Assembly: GCF_002979455.1 (NCBI RefSeq)
Contig: NZ_PCOU01000032.1
Span: 1 to 62,965, forward strand
Direction: 5' to 3'
From: Chryseobacterium sp. MYb7
Lineage (GTDB): Bacteria > Bacteroidota > Bacteroidia > Flavobacteriales > Weeksellaceae
Length of the DNA: 62,965 nt
The notes beneath the pieces were generated by a model. The model worked only from the letters and a program-made list of their open reading frames with translations, searched no databases and was not told the origin of the DNA. Both the position numbers and the translations under genes were made by a program. This document shows, piece by piece, positions 1 through 8,483 of this stretch. The stretch's first letter is position 1. Each line of letters starts with the position of its first letter.

Positions 1-75
1 TTAGCGACTCTAATTTCCTAATCCCTTTTTTTATTTCAAATAAAAAATATAATTTTTGAAAAAGTCAAGATGACT

Positions 76-342
76 TCATTCTTTTATTCTATTAATATGA
101 GGTTCAGTTGCTAAATTAAACTTCCGCTGTAGCATTGGTCCATAATGTATTTTTAATTGAACATACTCTCTTATTTCTTCTTTTATTTCAGCTTTTGTAG
201 ATTTTGGTTTCGTTTTAGAGTTGCCTAATCTAGAGTTAGAACTGTAAAATGTAGGATTTTGATTCAGCTTTTCTAAGATCAATTTTTGATTCTCTAGTAC
301 CTTATCAATTTTTTCATATAGTTTGCTAAAATTATCATCCAT
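76..342 (-). CDS. Small hypothetical protein, N-terminal coiled coil
   Basis: An 88-residue protein that I do not recognise. Residues 1-30 carry spaced Ile/Leu and Lys/Glu (KIDKVLENQKLILEKLNQ), a pattern expected of a short amphipathic helix or coiled coil. The rest is Lys/Ser-rich and then mixed, with no signal peptide and no membrane segment. The ATG is the first in frame. It is the leftmost gene of the island and points in the same direction as the nuclease/AbiTii genes, but a gap of about 200 bases separates them, so co-transcription is uncertain. It could be a small adaptor or DNA-binding accessory protein; nothing in the sequence decides this. Confidence 0.5.
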   Translation of the reverse strand: MDDNFSKLYEKIDKVLENQKLILEKLNQNPTFYSSNSRLGNSKTKPKSTKAEIKEEIREYVQLKIHYGPMLQRKFNLATEPHINRIKE

Positions 343-537
343 AATGTATCTCTGTTAAGGTTAAAGTAAAGTAGTATCACGAATAGGAAATATTATTTGT
401 TAGCTCTCTTGTGTTGATTCTGTATAATTTTATTAATTGATTTTAAGGAGAATTCTACAACGTTTTTTTCTATTGGAAGTCTGATATTTTTTTGATTTTT
501 AAAGTGGAGAACATAAGATTAATAAGCAATATCTATA
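343..537. other. Intergenic gap with possible decayed reading frame
   Basis: About 195 bases without an ATG-started gene. On the minus strand one frame stays open for about 40 codons, ends in KRANK and has no usable start. It may be the tail of a decayed gene or chance in AT-rich sequence. No terminator with a clear stem was seen. Confidence 0.3.
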
Positions 538-1557
538 CTAAACAGGCCAATATATTCGTTTAAGCGGAACTAAAGCTTTTGTTTCTATATCTAAATTTTC
601 ATAATTATTTAGTAATAATTCTACTAACCAATCTAAGTCAATTAAAGTAATTGCAACATTAGCTCTTTCTGCTTCATGTCGGGCATCTTTACTAAAACCT
701 GATGTACTTACGAAAATCCCTTTGTTATAGTCCCTCATACCTCCGATAAAGCCCCTAATATCAGATGTTCCAATCTTCTCACGGGTTCTTTTCTTTACTT
801 CGACTTTTATTCGAGGCTCTTCCATTCCTAACTCATCTGGAGAAACAATGATATCACTTCCAAAATCAGAAGTAGATGGTGTCATTCGTGTTTTGTATCC
901 AATTCCTCTTAGAATACCTGCAACCAATTTTTCAGTGTCCTGCCAGCTTAGATTCGCTATAATGTCTTTGATGAATTCCTGAGATTTATACTGTACATCT
1001 TCTTTTAATTCTTCCAGTTTTTCAGGTTCTTCTTCAAGGTTTTGTTTTTCCTCTAATACGATTTCTTCCTCTGAAGCATTCTCAGGGTTTGAACTAATTA
1101 AATCCTTCCAAACATCAGAACCAATTTCAAAAGTCGTAAGGACTGATCCAAGTGTATTCTTACTTCCTGTTGAAAGAACATCTCTACCTGTAGGTTCTGG
1201 CATCCAATTGACTCGATGAATATGATGGAAAGTTAAGGTTGTATCAAAGTCATAATCAGATGTAATTTCACCCAGATAATAATTTCGGCTAGTTGAATCG
1301 TACGTAACAACTTTGTCTCCAACTTTTATTTCTTTTGCGAATCTCCAAACCTGAGAGGTATTCTGATTGATTCTCCCTACACTGTCTTCGGGATATGTTT
1401 TGATATAAAGTTGTTTTAGATTATCATAAGATATATTGTTAGGAACTTGTCCTAAATCATTCCAACCAATTGCTACAAAACCCCATGCTAAGAACTCATC
1501 AACTAAATATCCTCCACTACCAGCACGAACCATCCATATTTTATAGTTTTCTTCCAT
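538..1557 (-). CDS. Mrr-type restriction endonuclease with N-terminal PUA/EVE-like domain
   Basis: A 339-residue two-domain protein. Residues 1 to about 150 (WMVRAG...FVAIGW...VGDKVVTYD...YYLGEITSDY) resemble PUA/EVE-like folds that recognise modified bases in many restriction proteins. Residues 160-190 are a Glu/Lys-rich linker. Residues 195-315 are an Mrr_cat nuclease domain with the PD-(D/E)xK signature: D235 in GSDI, then E253-V-K255 in KVEVKKR, and the later IFVSTSGFS strand typical of Mrr proteins. Such proteins cut modified or foreign DNA; here the target would be read by the N-terminal domain (inference). It lies 8 bases downstream of the short AbiTii gene and is transcribed with it, so it is probably the last gene of a three-gene defence operon. 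No methyltransferase is nearby, which fits a modification-dependent enzyme. Confidence 0.85.
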   Translation of the reverse strand: MEENYKIWMVRAGSGGYLVDEFLAWGFVAIGWNDLGQVPNNISYDNLKQLYIKTYPEDSVGRINQNTSQVWRFAKEIKVGDKVVTYDSTSRNYYLGEITSDYDFDTTLTFHHIHRVNWMPEPTGRDVLSTGSKNTLGSVLTTFEIGSDVWKDLISSNPENASEEEIVLEEKQNLEEEPEKLEELKEDVQYKSQEFIKDIIANLSWQDTEKLVAGILRGIGYKTRMTPSTSDFGSDIIVSPDELGMEEPRIKVEVKKRTREKIGTSDIRGFIGGMRDYNKGIFVSTSGFSKDARHEAERANVAITLIDLDWLVELLLNNYENLDIETKALVPLKRIYWPV

Positions 1558-1565
1558 TCAATTTT

Positions 1566-2264
1566 TTAATTTCCTAAATTACTTTTCTTAATACTTCCTG
1601 AATTATTAGATAATGAGTTTTCATTGCCCGTATTTATTGAGTTTCCATCACCATTATTATTAATGATAGTTTGATGCATAATGCCTGTTATTTCTTCGTT
1701 TTTGAACTTTAAATCCTGTATCTCAACACTTTCACCAAATTCAGTTTCAATTGCAAGCATAAAGTCAAGTAACTTACTTCTAACATTTGAGATAATGTCA
1801 ACAATGCTTGATCGAGAAAGTAACTTATTACAAGATATAATACTCAAATAAGGATTTCCCATTGCTTGCCAATTTTGTTCTATAATATGGACTATCTCTG
1901 GTCTGACGGGAATACTTAAGTTTCCATCAAACTGAAGTAAACTTTCTAAGGCACTTACACTATCTTGAAAGCTCGAACACCTAAGTGAGCTTTCAAACTC
2001 CTTATCAAGATTTATTGTGGGTATTTCATAATTTGTATATTTCATATTTCCGTTTAATACATTTCCTTTTAATGCATTCCAAATATTCTTCCTATACTCA
2101 GGTAAATCTTCCTCACTATTATAACCTGACAGTTCAGCATTAGTCCATTTCAAAAGCTCCTGATTTCCTATTCTACTGGCTAAAACTTTTGTTTTTAATA
2201 AAGCTCCATTTAAGGAGCTTTTATCATCTATTAGTTCATTTACTATTTGACTTATTAAATTCAT
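1566..2264 (-). CDS. AbiTii-domain protein, short form
   Basis: A 232-residue protein. Residues 1-185 match the AbiTii domain known from abortive-infection proteins: the ALLKTKVLASRIGNQELLKW helix, the NAELSGY motif and the LPEYR motif. The C-terminal 40 residues are Asn/Gly/Ser-rich and contain INNNGDGNSINTG at 201-213, after which the chain simply ends. There is no signal peptide or membrane segment. It lies 9 bases downstream of a longer AbiTii paralogue and 8 bases upstream of an Mrr-type nuclease gene. The same C-terminal motif recurs in the paralogue, so the two proteins may interact through it (inference). The molecular function of AbiTii is not known to me beyond its link with phage resistance. 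Confidence 0.75.
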   Translation of the reverse strand: MNLISQIVNELIDDKSSLNGALLKTKVLASRIGNQELLKWTNAELSGYNSEEDLPEYRKNIWNALKGNVLNGNMKYTNYEIPTINLDKEFESSLRCSSFQDSVSALESLLQFDGNLSIPVRPEIVHIIEQNWQAMGNPYLSIISCNKLLSRSSIVDIISNVRSKLLDFMLAIETEFGESVEIQDLKFKNEEITGIMHQTIINNNGDGNSINTGNENSLSNNSGSIKKSNLGN

Positions 2265-2273
2265 AATATATTT

Positions 2274-3233
2274 TTAAGCTCCCATTCCAAGATAGGCTTT
2301 TATCAAAGAAGCCAATAAATTAGCAGTAACCGCTGTCCCTATTTTTCCTATACCATTTAAAGATTTATTTAAAATTCCAGAGATCCAATTGTTCGCTTTC
2401 GGGCCTAGTCTATCATTTTCTATGTCTGGCTGTTCCTCAGCAATTATTGTGGTGATTTCCTGAATGTCTACCTCATCAATTCCGTGCCCTCTAAGTTCAT
2501 CCTGAAGTTTTGCTAAATCTCCTTTATTGATCTGAACTTTGTTGTCAATTTGATTGTGGTCACCTGTATTAATTAAGTTACCATCTCCTGTGTTGTTAAT
2601 TGTTGTACTCATATAATTATTTATTGTTTGATTATTAGCCTCTGAATTTTCATTAAACGTTTCAATTTCAATAGAATATCCAAACTCTTTTGCGATATTC
2701 ATTACAAAATCTAAAAGCTTTGTTCTAATTGCATTTGGTATCGCAACTACAATATTTTTATTAGCGTTTACACTTGCTGCAATTACATCAATTCTGGTGT
2801 TTGATTTGTATAATTTTCTTGCAGGTTCCTGTAAAATATGTAACATTTCCATAGGGAAAGTCACCCCAATTTCTCCCGAATCTTCCTCTGAAATTTCTTT
2901 TGCTAACTTTTCAATAGAAGCAATTCCTTCTCTAACTTTTAAATATTGGAAAATTTCATTATAGGGCTCTTCTAACATTGAAGCAGGTAATATACCAAAA
3001 TGTCTTTCTGGATAGGCTTGGATGGTTATTCTTAACGTTCCTGCTGCTCTTCTGTATTTAGGAATGTCATCATCAGGTGCATAACCATTTAATTCTTTAT
3101 TAGTATAATTAATTAACTCTTGATTATCTATCTGCCGTCCAAAATACGCAAGCTTCATTAATGCAGTGGATAAGGACTTCTCTGTGTTAACAATGTCTTC
3201 AATTACCTCTTGTAAAGGAAAAGTTATTTTCAT
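2274..3233 (-). CDS. AbiTii-domain protein, long form with C-terminal helical domain
   Basis: A 319-residue paralogue of the following gene. Residues 1-190 are an AbiTii domain (ALMKLAYFGRQIDNQELINY, NKELNGY, IPKYR). Residues 205-232 are Asn-rich with INNTGDGNLINTG, matching the short paralogue. After that comes an extra domain: a charged helical region (LAKLQDELRGHGIDEVDIQE) and a C-terminal segment rich in Gly, Ala and Leu (GKIGTAVTANLLASLIKAY) that could be amphipathic or membrane-active. First gene of the putative defence operon. The layout, with one paralogue ending at the motif and the other adding a C-terminal domain, suggests a sensor/effector pair, but this is inference. Confidence 0.75.
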   Translation of the reverse strand: MKITFPLQEVIEDIVNTEKSLSTALMKLAYFGRQIDNQELINYTNKELNGYAPDDDIPKYRRAAGTLRITIQAYPERHFGILPASMLEEPYNEIFQYLKVREGIASIEKLAKEISEEDSGEIGVTFPMEMLHILQEPARKLYKSNTRIDVIAASVNANKNIVVAIPNAIRTKLLDFVMNIAKEFGYSIEIETFNENSEANNQTINNYMSTTINNTGDGNLINTGDHNQIDNKVQINKGDLAKLQDELRGHGIDEVDIQEITTIIAEEQPDIENDRLGPKANNWISGILNKSLNGIGKIGTAVTANLLASLIKAYLGMGA

Positions 3234-3282
3234 GTATTTTAGTTTTTATGTATCTACAATTTGATATAAAATCAAATATTTA

Positions 3283-3462
3283 TTATTTCAGCAATCTTGT
3301 ATTTTCATATTCTGATCGTTCAGGTTTCAAAGGTACCAACCAATCTAAATATATTTCTTCGGACATACTGCTGTGATGACCAATTTAATAAATATGAATA
3401 TATTCTTTATTTATTAAATCAAATAGTTCTTTAGCTTCTGGATTGCTTAATATAGTCAATAG
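3283..3462 (-). pseudogene. Remnant of a small gene, in-frame stop
   Basis: On the minus strand one frame reads TILSNPEAKELFDLINKEY, then a TAA near 3384, then continues as HHSSMSEEIYLDWLVPLKP and ends at TAA (3283-3285). Both halves look protein-like and share one frame. The second half alone could start at ATG 3364-3366 and encode 27 residues. It sits between the AbiTii operon and the VgrG cassette, where immunity genes accumulate, so an inactivated immunity gene is a reasonable guess. No family recognised. Confidence 0.4.
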
Positions 3463-3555
3463 ATTTTAGTTGTTATGTTTTTGAACTTTATCAAATTTAA
3501 TTAAAAAAGTCGTTTTTCAAAGAAGACTTTTTTGAGCAGACGCAAATTAAACTAT

Positions 3556-3885
3556 CTATTCTTCAACAAAGTTCTGAGCAGGCTGTACAACGGAAATTTT
3601 ACCACCAATAGAACATTGGCATGTTGAATTATCTAACAGTTCTTTTTTACCATCAATTTCAAAATCAGAGGTATTGTTCCACTTAATAGGTGAAGGAGTA
3701 CAAGAAGATCTTAAAACACTGCATATTCCAAAAGGTTTAATATTAGTATTAGGCTGTTTGTCTTCTTCTGTAGCCTGTAGTTTTCCATCAATACTCATAA
3801 AGGATTGACTTGTTACTGTGAGTGGGGCTGGTGAAGCTCCTTTGTTACATTTTAGCTGGGTGGTATCAGTAATATGTTTAGCCAT
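3556..3885 (-). CDS. DUF4280 PAAR-like protein (T6SS spike tip)
   Basis: A 109-residue Cys-rich protein matching the DUF4280 family: MAKHITDTTQLKCNKG at the start, FGICSVL, SSCTPSPIKW in the middle and CQCSIGGKISV near the end. In Bacteroidota type VI systems, DUF4280/PAAR-like proteins cap the VgrG spike and help load toxins. The conserved Cys residues could bind a metal. It closes the VgrG cassette that starts upstream at 8282, which supports this role. A small gap (15 bases) separates it from the 160-codon gene before it, so the cassette is probably one transcript. Confidence 0.8.
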   Translation of the reverse strand: MAKHITDTTQLKCNKGASPAPLTVTSQSFMSIDGKLQATEEDKQPNTNIKPFGICSVLRSSCTPSPIKWNNTSDFEIDGKKELLDNSTCQCSIGGKISVVQPAQNFVEE

Positions 3886-3900
3886 AATTAAAGCTATAAA

Positions 3901-4383
3901 TTAATACTTACTTTTCAAATATTCTTGTTCATCACTAAAGAGATTTTTATACCAGTTTTCACTTTCTAATCTTACCTTATTTGCTAATTTGTGATCTATG
4001 AGTTCAGTTCCGTCATATATCCCTTCCATTTCAGTGTATTTTATCATATAAATATTATAAAGTTTATTTTGAACTTTTAACGTCATAAGATATACATCCT
4101 CATCGAAAGTGTTAAAAAACCATGTGAATATATATGATCTTGTTTTAATTTCATTTAAAGTAATCTTATGTAATTGGTTTAAGATGTCGTCTGGAATATC
4201 AGAGTAATTCTGTTTTAAAAAGTCAGACAGATGCTCTTTTATCCATTTTAACTCCTCATGATTAAATACCATTGGTGAAGGATTTATGAGTCTAATTCCA
4301 TCAATATCTTTATATCCGCTACTTAGTTTTTCTGCTATATCATAATATCCACGTGCAGTATTGATATAATATGGTTCTTCCAT
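3901..4383 (-). CDS. Hypothetical protein in VgrG cassette, possible immunity protein
   Basis: A 160-residue soluble protein that I do not recognise. It is acidic, rich in Tyr/Trp/Leu, with no signal peptide or membrane segment. Residues such as YDIAEKL, FNHEELKWIKEHL and YIFTWFFNTFDEDVYLMTLK suggest a mixed alpha/beta fold. It lies between a five-helix membrane protein and the PAAR-like gene, downstream of the likely effector. Small genes in this place usually encode immunity proteins or effector chaperones; which of the two this is cannot be told from sequence. Confidence 0.6.
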   Translation of the reverse strand: MEEPYYINTARGYYDIAEKLSSGYKDIDGIRLINPSPMVFNHEELKWIKEHLSDFLKQNYSDIPDDILNQLHKITLNEIKTRSYIFTWFFNTFDEDVYLMTLKVQNKLYNIYMIKYTEMEGIYDGTELIDHKLANKVRLESENWYKNLFSDEQEYLKSKY

Positions 4384-4396
4384 AACTTTTAATTAA

Positions 4397-4936
4397 CTAT
4401 GAAAAGAAAATAACAATTGTTAAAGCAATTATAATTACTGCAATTACACCAATTGAGGTATAATTGACAAGTTTTTTATTTTCCAAAAAATTATCTGGTA
4501 ATAAATTGATAAAGAGTATTTGCAGAAACAACACGATAAGGGTCATTATTCCACAAAATTGAGATGATAACTCTTCTTCAGCAGGGTCGTATCCATTACT
4601 ATCCCATTCTTTTATAGGTATAAATTTTATAATATTTTCTAAATAGTCTTTGTTTTTATCTGCATATAAAAAAAGGAGAAGATATAAGAAGAAAAATATG
4701 AATATAGAAGCTACTAATCCTAATATGGTTAGTTTTTTATAATAAGTGGATATTTTAAAAATAAAATAGAGCAAAACAAAATAACCCAAAATAGAAAATG
4801 GGCTTGTAAGCGTAGAACTATCCACACTAGTAAGATAAAAAAAGCCTATCAAAAAAAGAATAAGAGTAGAGATACTCGACATACATAGAGCCCAGATAAT
4901 ATTATTTTTGTTTGCAAAAATTTTCAATTTTTCCAT
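4397..4936 (-). CDS. Membrane protein with about five helices, possible immunity protein
   Basis: A 179-residue protein with hydrophobic segments at about 13-36, 46-62, 70-92, 127-147 and 159-178. A hydrophilic loop at 93-126 (including KEWDSNGYDPAEEELSS) would face one side of the membrane. No family recognised. It begins 6 bases after the stop of the predicted effector gene, the usual place for an immunity gene. An inner-membrane immunity protein would fit an effector that acts in the periplasm or at the membrane. It could instead protect against a second, unseen toxin. Confidence 0.6.
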   Translation of the reverse strand: MEKLKIFANKNNIIWALCMSSISTLILFLIGFFYLTSVDSSTLTSPFSILGYFVLLYFIFKISTYYKKLTILGLVASIFIFFFLYLLLFLYADKNKDYLENIIKFIPIKEWDSNGYDPAEEELSSQFCGIMTLIVLFLQILFINLLPDNFLENKKLVNYTSIGVIAVIIIALTIVIFFS

Positions 4937-4942
4937 TTTTGA

Positions 4943-6082
4943 TTATTTTTTTATATAAGTTTTCATATCATTGGGAACGCCAACTGGAGTAGTTCCTCCT
5001 TTTACAGGGTAACGTGCACCATCAAAATCAAATCTCCCCCCATCAATTAAAATTCTTTTTTTATCAATTTTTTGTAATGTATCGTATCTTTTAACATCCT
5101 CAGGTTTACGATTTTTTTTATTTAATAAATATTTATAACGATCATTTACTCTGGCTGGCTTTTTACCATCACCTGCTTCATAATACTCCATAAAGTCTAA
5201 TTCATCAGAAGTATTTAATGTATCTTCATAATCTGACCTTGAACAATATGCATGTACCGTAGCACCTGTAGCATTTGCAAATTTTTGAGCCAAACTCTTT
5301 TCTCCTAATAATGGTAATGTTATTGTTTTATAAACTGCATGAGACATGGGAATCATTGTTGTTGGACTACTTTGTCCAGAATATTCCTCACCATCATAAA
5401 CTTGTTTTTTAAGATTATTTTCTTCCTCAATCTCTAAATTACCTAACCCTGTTTTGCATGAAAAACTATATAGTTTTGCTGAATTAGAAAAAGCATTTTT
5501 ATGTAGCTTAGAAGCAACTTTTTCATCCCAATCAAGCTTTTCATCACCACTGCTCCTATTAGTCAATCCCATAGCTAGTTTGCCTACAAATCCGTGGCAA
5601 TATATAAAAACTCTTTCTACTAAACACTTCTCCCGAAGTTTTTTATCATCAGTTGTCTTGTCTTTATTTTTAGTGTTAATATAATTTATAGCTTCTTGAT
5701 AACTAGCTATTTTGACAAAATTACATTCAGGAGCTAATTTTTGAAAAGCTTCTTTTGTTTTTGTTATTTGAGATTCAGTATATCCGTAAGTATACATCAG
5801 GATTGTCCAATTAAAATTAAATTCTTGATTTAATTTGACTCTTCTGATCCCCTGAAGAACAAACATGAATTTTCCGTTTGCTCCAGCATCGTTTTTCCAG
5901 TAATTCCTAGCGTTTTTAAGGAGTCCACTACCGTGTTGATACTTCTGTGGAGCTATTACTATTATATATTCTTTTCCAATATCATTATTCAGTACCTTAT
6001 TTTCAAATTTTTTCTCGGTCCCCTTTATTGTTACTTTTTTTATCGAAAATACTGAGGTTGCTTTCTTTAATTGTTTTCCCAT
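4943..6082 (-). CDS. Predicted T6SS cargo effector with clan CD-like His/Cys dyad
   Basis: A 379-residue protein without signal peptide. The central region has a hydrophobic strand ending in His-Gly (VERVFIYCHGFVGKLAMG, H163), followed about 45 residues later by a second strand ending in Cys (AKLYSFSCKTG, C209). That order and spacing is the hallmark of caspase/gingipain-like (clan CD) cysteine peptidases and of DUF4347-type domains. A further conserved-looking stretch is LAQKFANATGATVHAY (265-279). It lies 10 bases after vgrG and before a membrane protein, a soluble unknown and a PAAR-like gene, so secretion on the VgrG spike is likely. Protease activity is inferred from the dyad only; a lipase or other hydrolase fold has not been excluded. 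Confidence 0.6.
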   Translation of the reverse strand: MGKQLKKATSVFSIKKVTIKGTEKKFENKVLNNDIGKEYIIVIAPQKYQHGSGLLKNARNYWKNDAGANGKFMFVLQGIRRVKLNQEFNFNWTILMYTYGYTESQITKTKEAFQKLAPECNFVKIASYQEAINYINTKNKDKTTDDKKLREKCLVERVFIYCHGFVGKLAMGLTNRSSGDEKLDWDEKVASKLHKNAFSNSAKLYSFSCKTGLGNLEIEEENNLKKQVYDGEEYSGQSSPTTMIPMSHAVYKTITLPLLGEKSLAQKFANATGATVHAYCSRSDYEDTLNTSDELDFMEYYEAGDGKKPARVNDRYKYLLNKKNRKPEDVKRYDTLQKIDKKRILIDGGRFDFDGARYPVKGGTTPVGVPNDMKTYIKK

Positions 6083-6092
6083 AAAAGAAGTT

Positions 6093-8282
6093 TTAACTAT
6101 GTTTCACAATTTTCTTTAATAGAGCCTTTCCATCTTTATCAACTGCACCTGAGTAGGTATTCATGATTTTCTCTCCTTTTTCATCAGTTTCTTGAACATC
6201 AATACTAACTTCTTCTCCCTCTTTGGTGTTTCTGGTAATGACCTCGATACTGGCTTCTTCTTCCTTATACAATTTTTTTATTGCTTTTTCACCAGTATCA
6301 TTTAACCAAAATACATCTACAATTGCAGGTTCTTTATCATAATCAAATACTCCTTGCTCAGGAAGTTTATTCATTTGTGGAGCTCTGTATTCGATCTTAT
6401 CTTTAGCGGTCAATAATGAATTAGCTCCATATACATGCATTCTGTCTTTTGCTCCGAACTCAGTTTGCCCATCAGTATAACCAATGAATTTTTCCTTACC
6501 ATAGAGGTCTAGATGTGCTTTTGCTGATATTTCAGTATTAGTTCCAGCATTGATAATGGTTTTCTTACCGCTGTCTTGACTAATCTCTTGTTTGGCAATA
6601 ATCTTTATATTCTGCCCAACATTAGTATCCATATTCTTTCCTGCTTTGGTCTCGATATTCTCTTCAATATCAAACTTCAAGTTCTTAGACTTTATAGTAA
6701 TGGTTTCAGGAGCGGTAATATTGATATTACTTCCTTCTGTATCAAACCTGAGTTCATTACCACTTTTATCAGTCAGTAAAATGCTTTCGTCCTCTGTGAA
6801 GACCAACCTATGACCACTTCGGGTCTGTAAAGATTTTACACGGTTGTCCATACCACCGCCTAAGCCTATGCCACCATGAAACATTCCACCCATTGCAAAA
6901 GGGAAATCTGGATTATGATATTCAAAGCCAACCATTACCTGATCTCCAATTTCTGGAATAGCTACAAAGCCTCTATTCTGGCTTACTGAACCTGTACCTC
7001 CAGCATCTGGACTCATCATTCTGATAAAATGGGTGGTATCATTCAACTGCCAGTCAAATCTTACCTGTATTCTTCCTTGGTTTAAAGGATCTGAATTTGA
7101 AATAACAGTTGCAATTTGTGGTTCAGCTTTTGGTATTATAAAATCAGGTTTAGGCATAAAGCCAGTTCCTTCGGCAATAGCTTCAAAATCTCCTGTATAA
7201 TATCCTCTTGCATCCACCTCATGATTTACTTCAGTTATCATCAATGTAGTGAAGTGTGAAGTTTGGTTGCTATCTGGTTTTCTCATGGCTAGATCTGCTA
7301 CACAGCCTGTATATAGAAATGGCACAGTTGTTTTTCCTGAAACTTTAAAAACATCTACCGCTTTACTCCCTCTTGCACTTTTTTGTGAATCATCTATATC
7401 AAGGAACATATTAGGATTTACAGGAGCAGGAGTCAATGAACGGGTTTTAAATATACTGTTGTTAAGTTCATAAGTTTCTGAGGATAATTCACCAAGATGC
7501 TTGATCTGATTATCAACACCAATCATCTTTGCGTGATTACTACTATTGTATCCAAAATATTCAGGCTTTATATGTATTGCATTTAATTCTATCTGCACAT
7601 CATTGACATTACTGCCATCAATAAGCTTTATAGACTTTTCATGAGATGGTAACTTTCCGAAGTGTAGTATTTCTCCATCGTAATAGAATTGTTCTCCATA
7701 AGCTTCTGCAATTCTAGCAAGGTAATTATAATGGGTTTCGCAATATTGTGAACTATAATTGATGTAACTATTGTTTTGCGTATCTATTCTAATATCAAAA
7801 TCATTGTTACCCACTGCCTCTTTAATTACTCTATCAGCAATAATGGAAGTATTCACAGGTTGATTTCCTCCAAAGCTTTGAGTATGTGGAGCAGAATCCA
7901 TGAGTATTGTTGGGCTATTTCCTTTCAATACTATATTTCCCAGACTCATTTCCTCCTGACTAAATGCCACTTTCATAATAACTCCTACAAATGTTCTTTC
8001 AGGACTTTCGTTTTCCGGATCTTTGTATTTGAAAGTTACTGTCAGTCGTTTTCCAAAAAATTGTTTTGCTTGTTCTAAGCTATGGTTTTGTGTTTTATCT
8101 AATGAATCGTGCGCTAGAGTAAGTTCAAAGTAGTGGTGGGTTTTAGCGCTTTGTTGTAATCGGAAATGCTTAAAGTGGCTAATGGGCTTTCCATCAATCA
8201 CAATGTCAAGCTTCACCACACGGTTAATGCCTGCTATATGATTCTCAGAAATTTTCTCAGCATTAGATCTATTTTTTTTCAT
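6093..8282 (-). CDS. vgrG: Type VI secretion system spike protein VgrG
   Basis: A 729-residue VgrG. Residues 1 to about 370 are the gp27-like Phage_GPD part (LDIVIDGKPISHFKHF, YCETHYNYLARIAEAYGEQF). Around 385-470 is the gp5 OB-fold (GRIQVRFDW, FVAIPEIGDQVMVGFEYHN, FAMGGMFHG). The remainder is a repetitive beta-helix (TIKSKNLKFDIEENIETKAG, NVGQNIKIIAKQEI) and a C-terminal extension from about 660. VgrG trimers form the spike that carries effectors through the type VI tail. This appears to be an orphan cassette: no sheath, Hcp or membrane-complex genes are in the window. It heads a five-gene minus-strand run down to the PAAR-like gene. Confidence 0.95.
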   Translation of the reverse strand: MKKNRSNAEKISENHIAGINRVVKLDIVIDGKPISHFKHFRLQQSAKTHHYFELTLAHDSLDKTQNHSLEQAKQFFGKRLTVTFKYKDPENESPERTFVGVIMKVAFSQEEMSLGNIVLKGNSPTILMDSAPHTQSFGGNQPVNTSIIADRVIKEAVGNNDFDIRIDTQNNSYINYSSQYCETHYNYLARIAEAYGEQFYYDGEILHFGKLPSHEKSIKLIDGSNVNDVQIELNAIHIKPEYFGYNSSNHAKMIGVDNQIKHLGELSSETYELNNSIFKTRSLTPAPVNPNMFLDIDDSQKSARGSKAVDVFKVSGKTTVPFLYTGCVADLAMRKPDSNQTSHFTTLMITEVNHEVDARGYYTGDFEAIAEGTGFMPKPDFIIPKAEPQIATVISNSDPLNQGRIQVRFDWQLNDTTHFIRMMSPDAGGTGSVSQNRGFVAIPEIGDQVMVGFEYHNPDFPFAMGGMFHGGIGLGGGMDNRVKSLQTRSGHRLVFTEDESILLTDKSGNELRFDTEGSNINITAPETITIKSKNLKFDIEENIETKAGKNMDTNVGQNIKIIAKQEISQDSGKKTIINAGTNTEISAKAHLDLYGKEKFIGYTDGQTEFGAKDRMHVYGANSLLTAKDKIEYRAPQMNKLPEQGVFDYDKEPAIVDVFWLNDTGEKAIKKLYKEEEASIEVITRNTKEGEEVSIDVQETDEKGEKIMNTYSGAVDKDGKALLKKIVKHS

Positions 8283-8483
8283 GATGATTTGTGTGTTTTT
8301 ATATCACTGAATGTAGATAAAAATAATGCCAAAACTAAACTTTTTTGACACTATTTCAAAAATTGTAGTAAAACTACGATTCAAATAACACTTATCTCTT
8401 ATTTTATGATAGTACATTAAAATCAAAAAAATCTCCTTTTTTAAAGAAGATTCTCTAAATGACTTTTAAAGTACGTTTTTATT

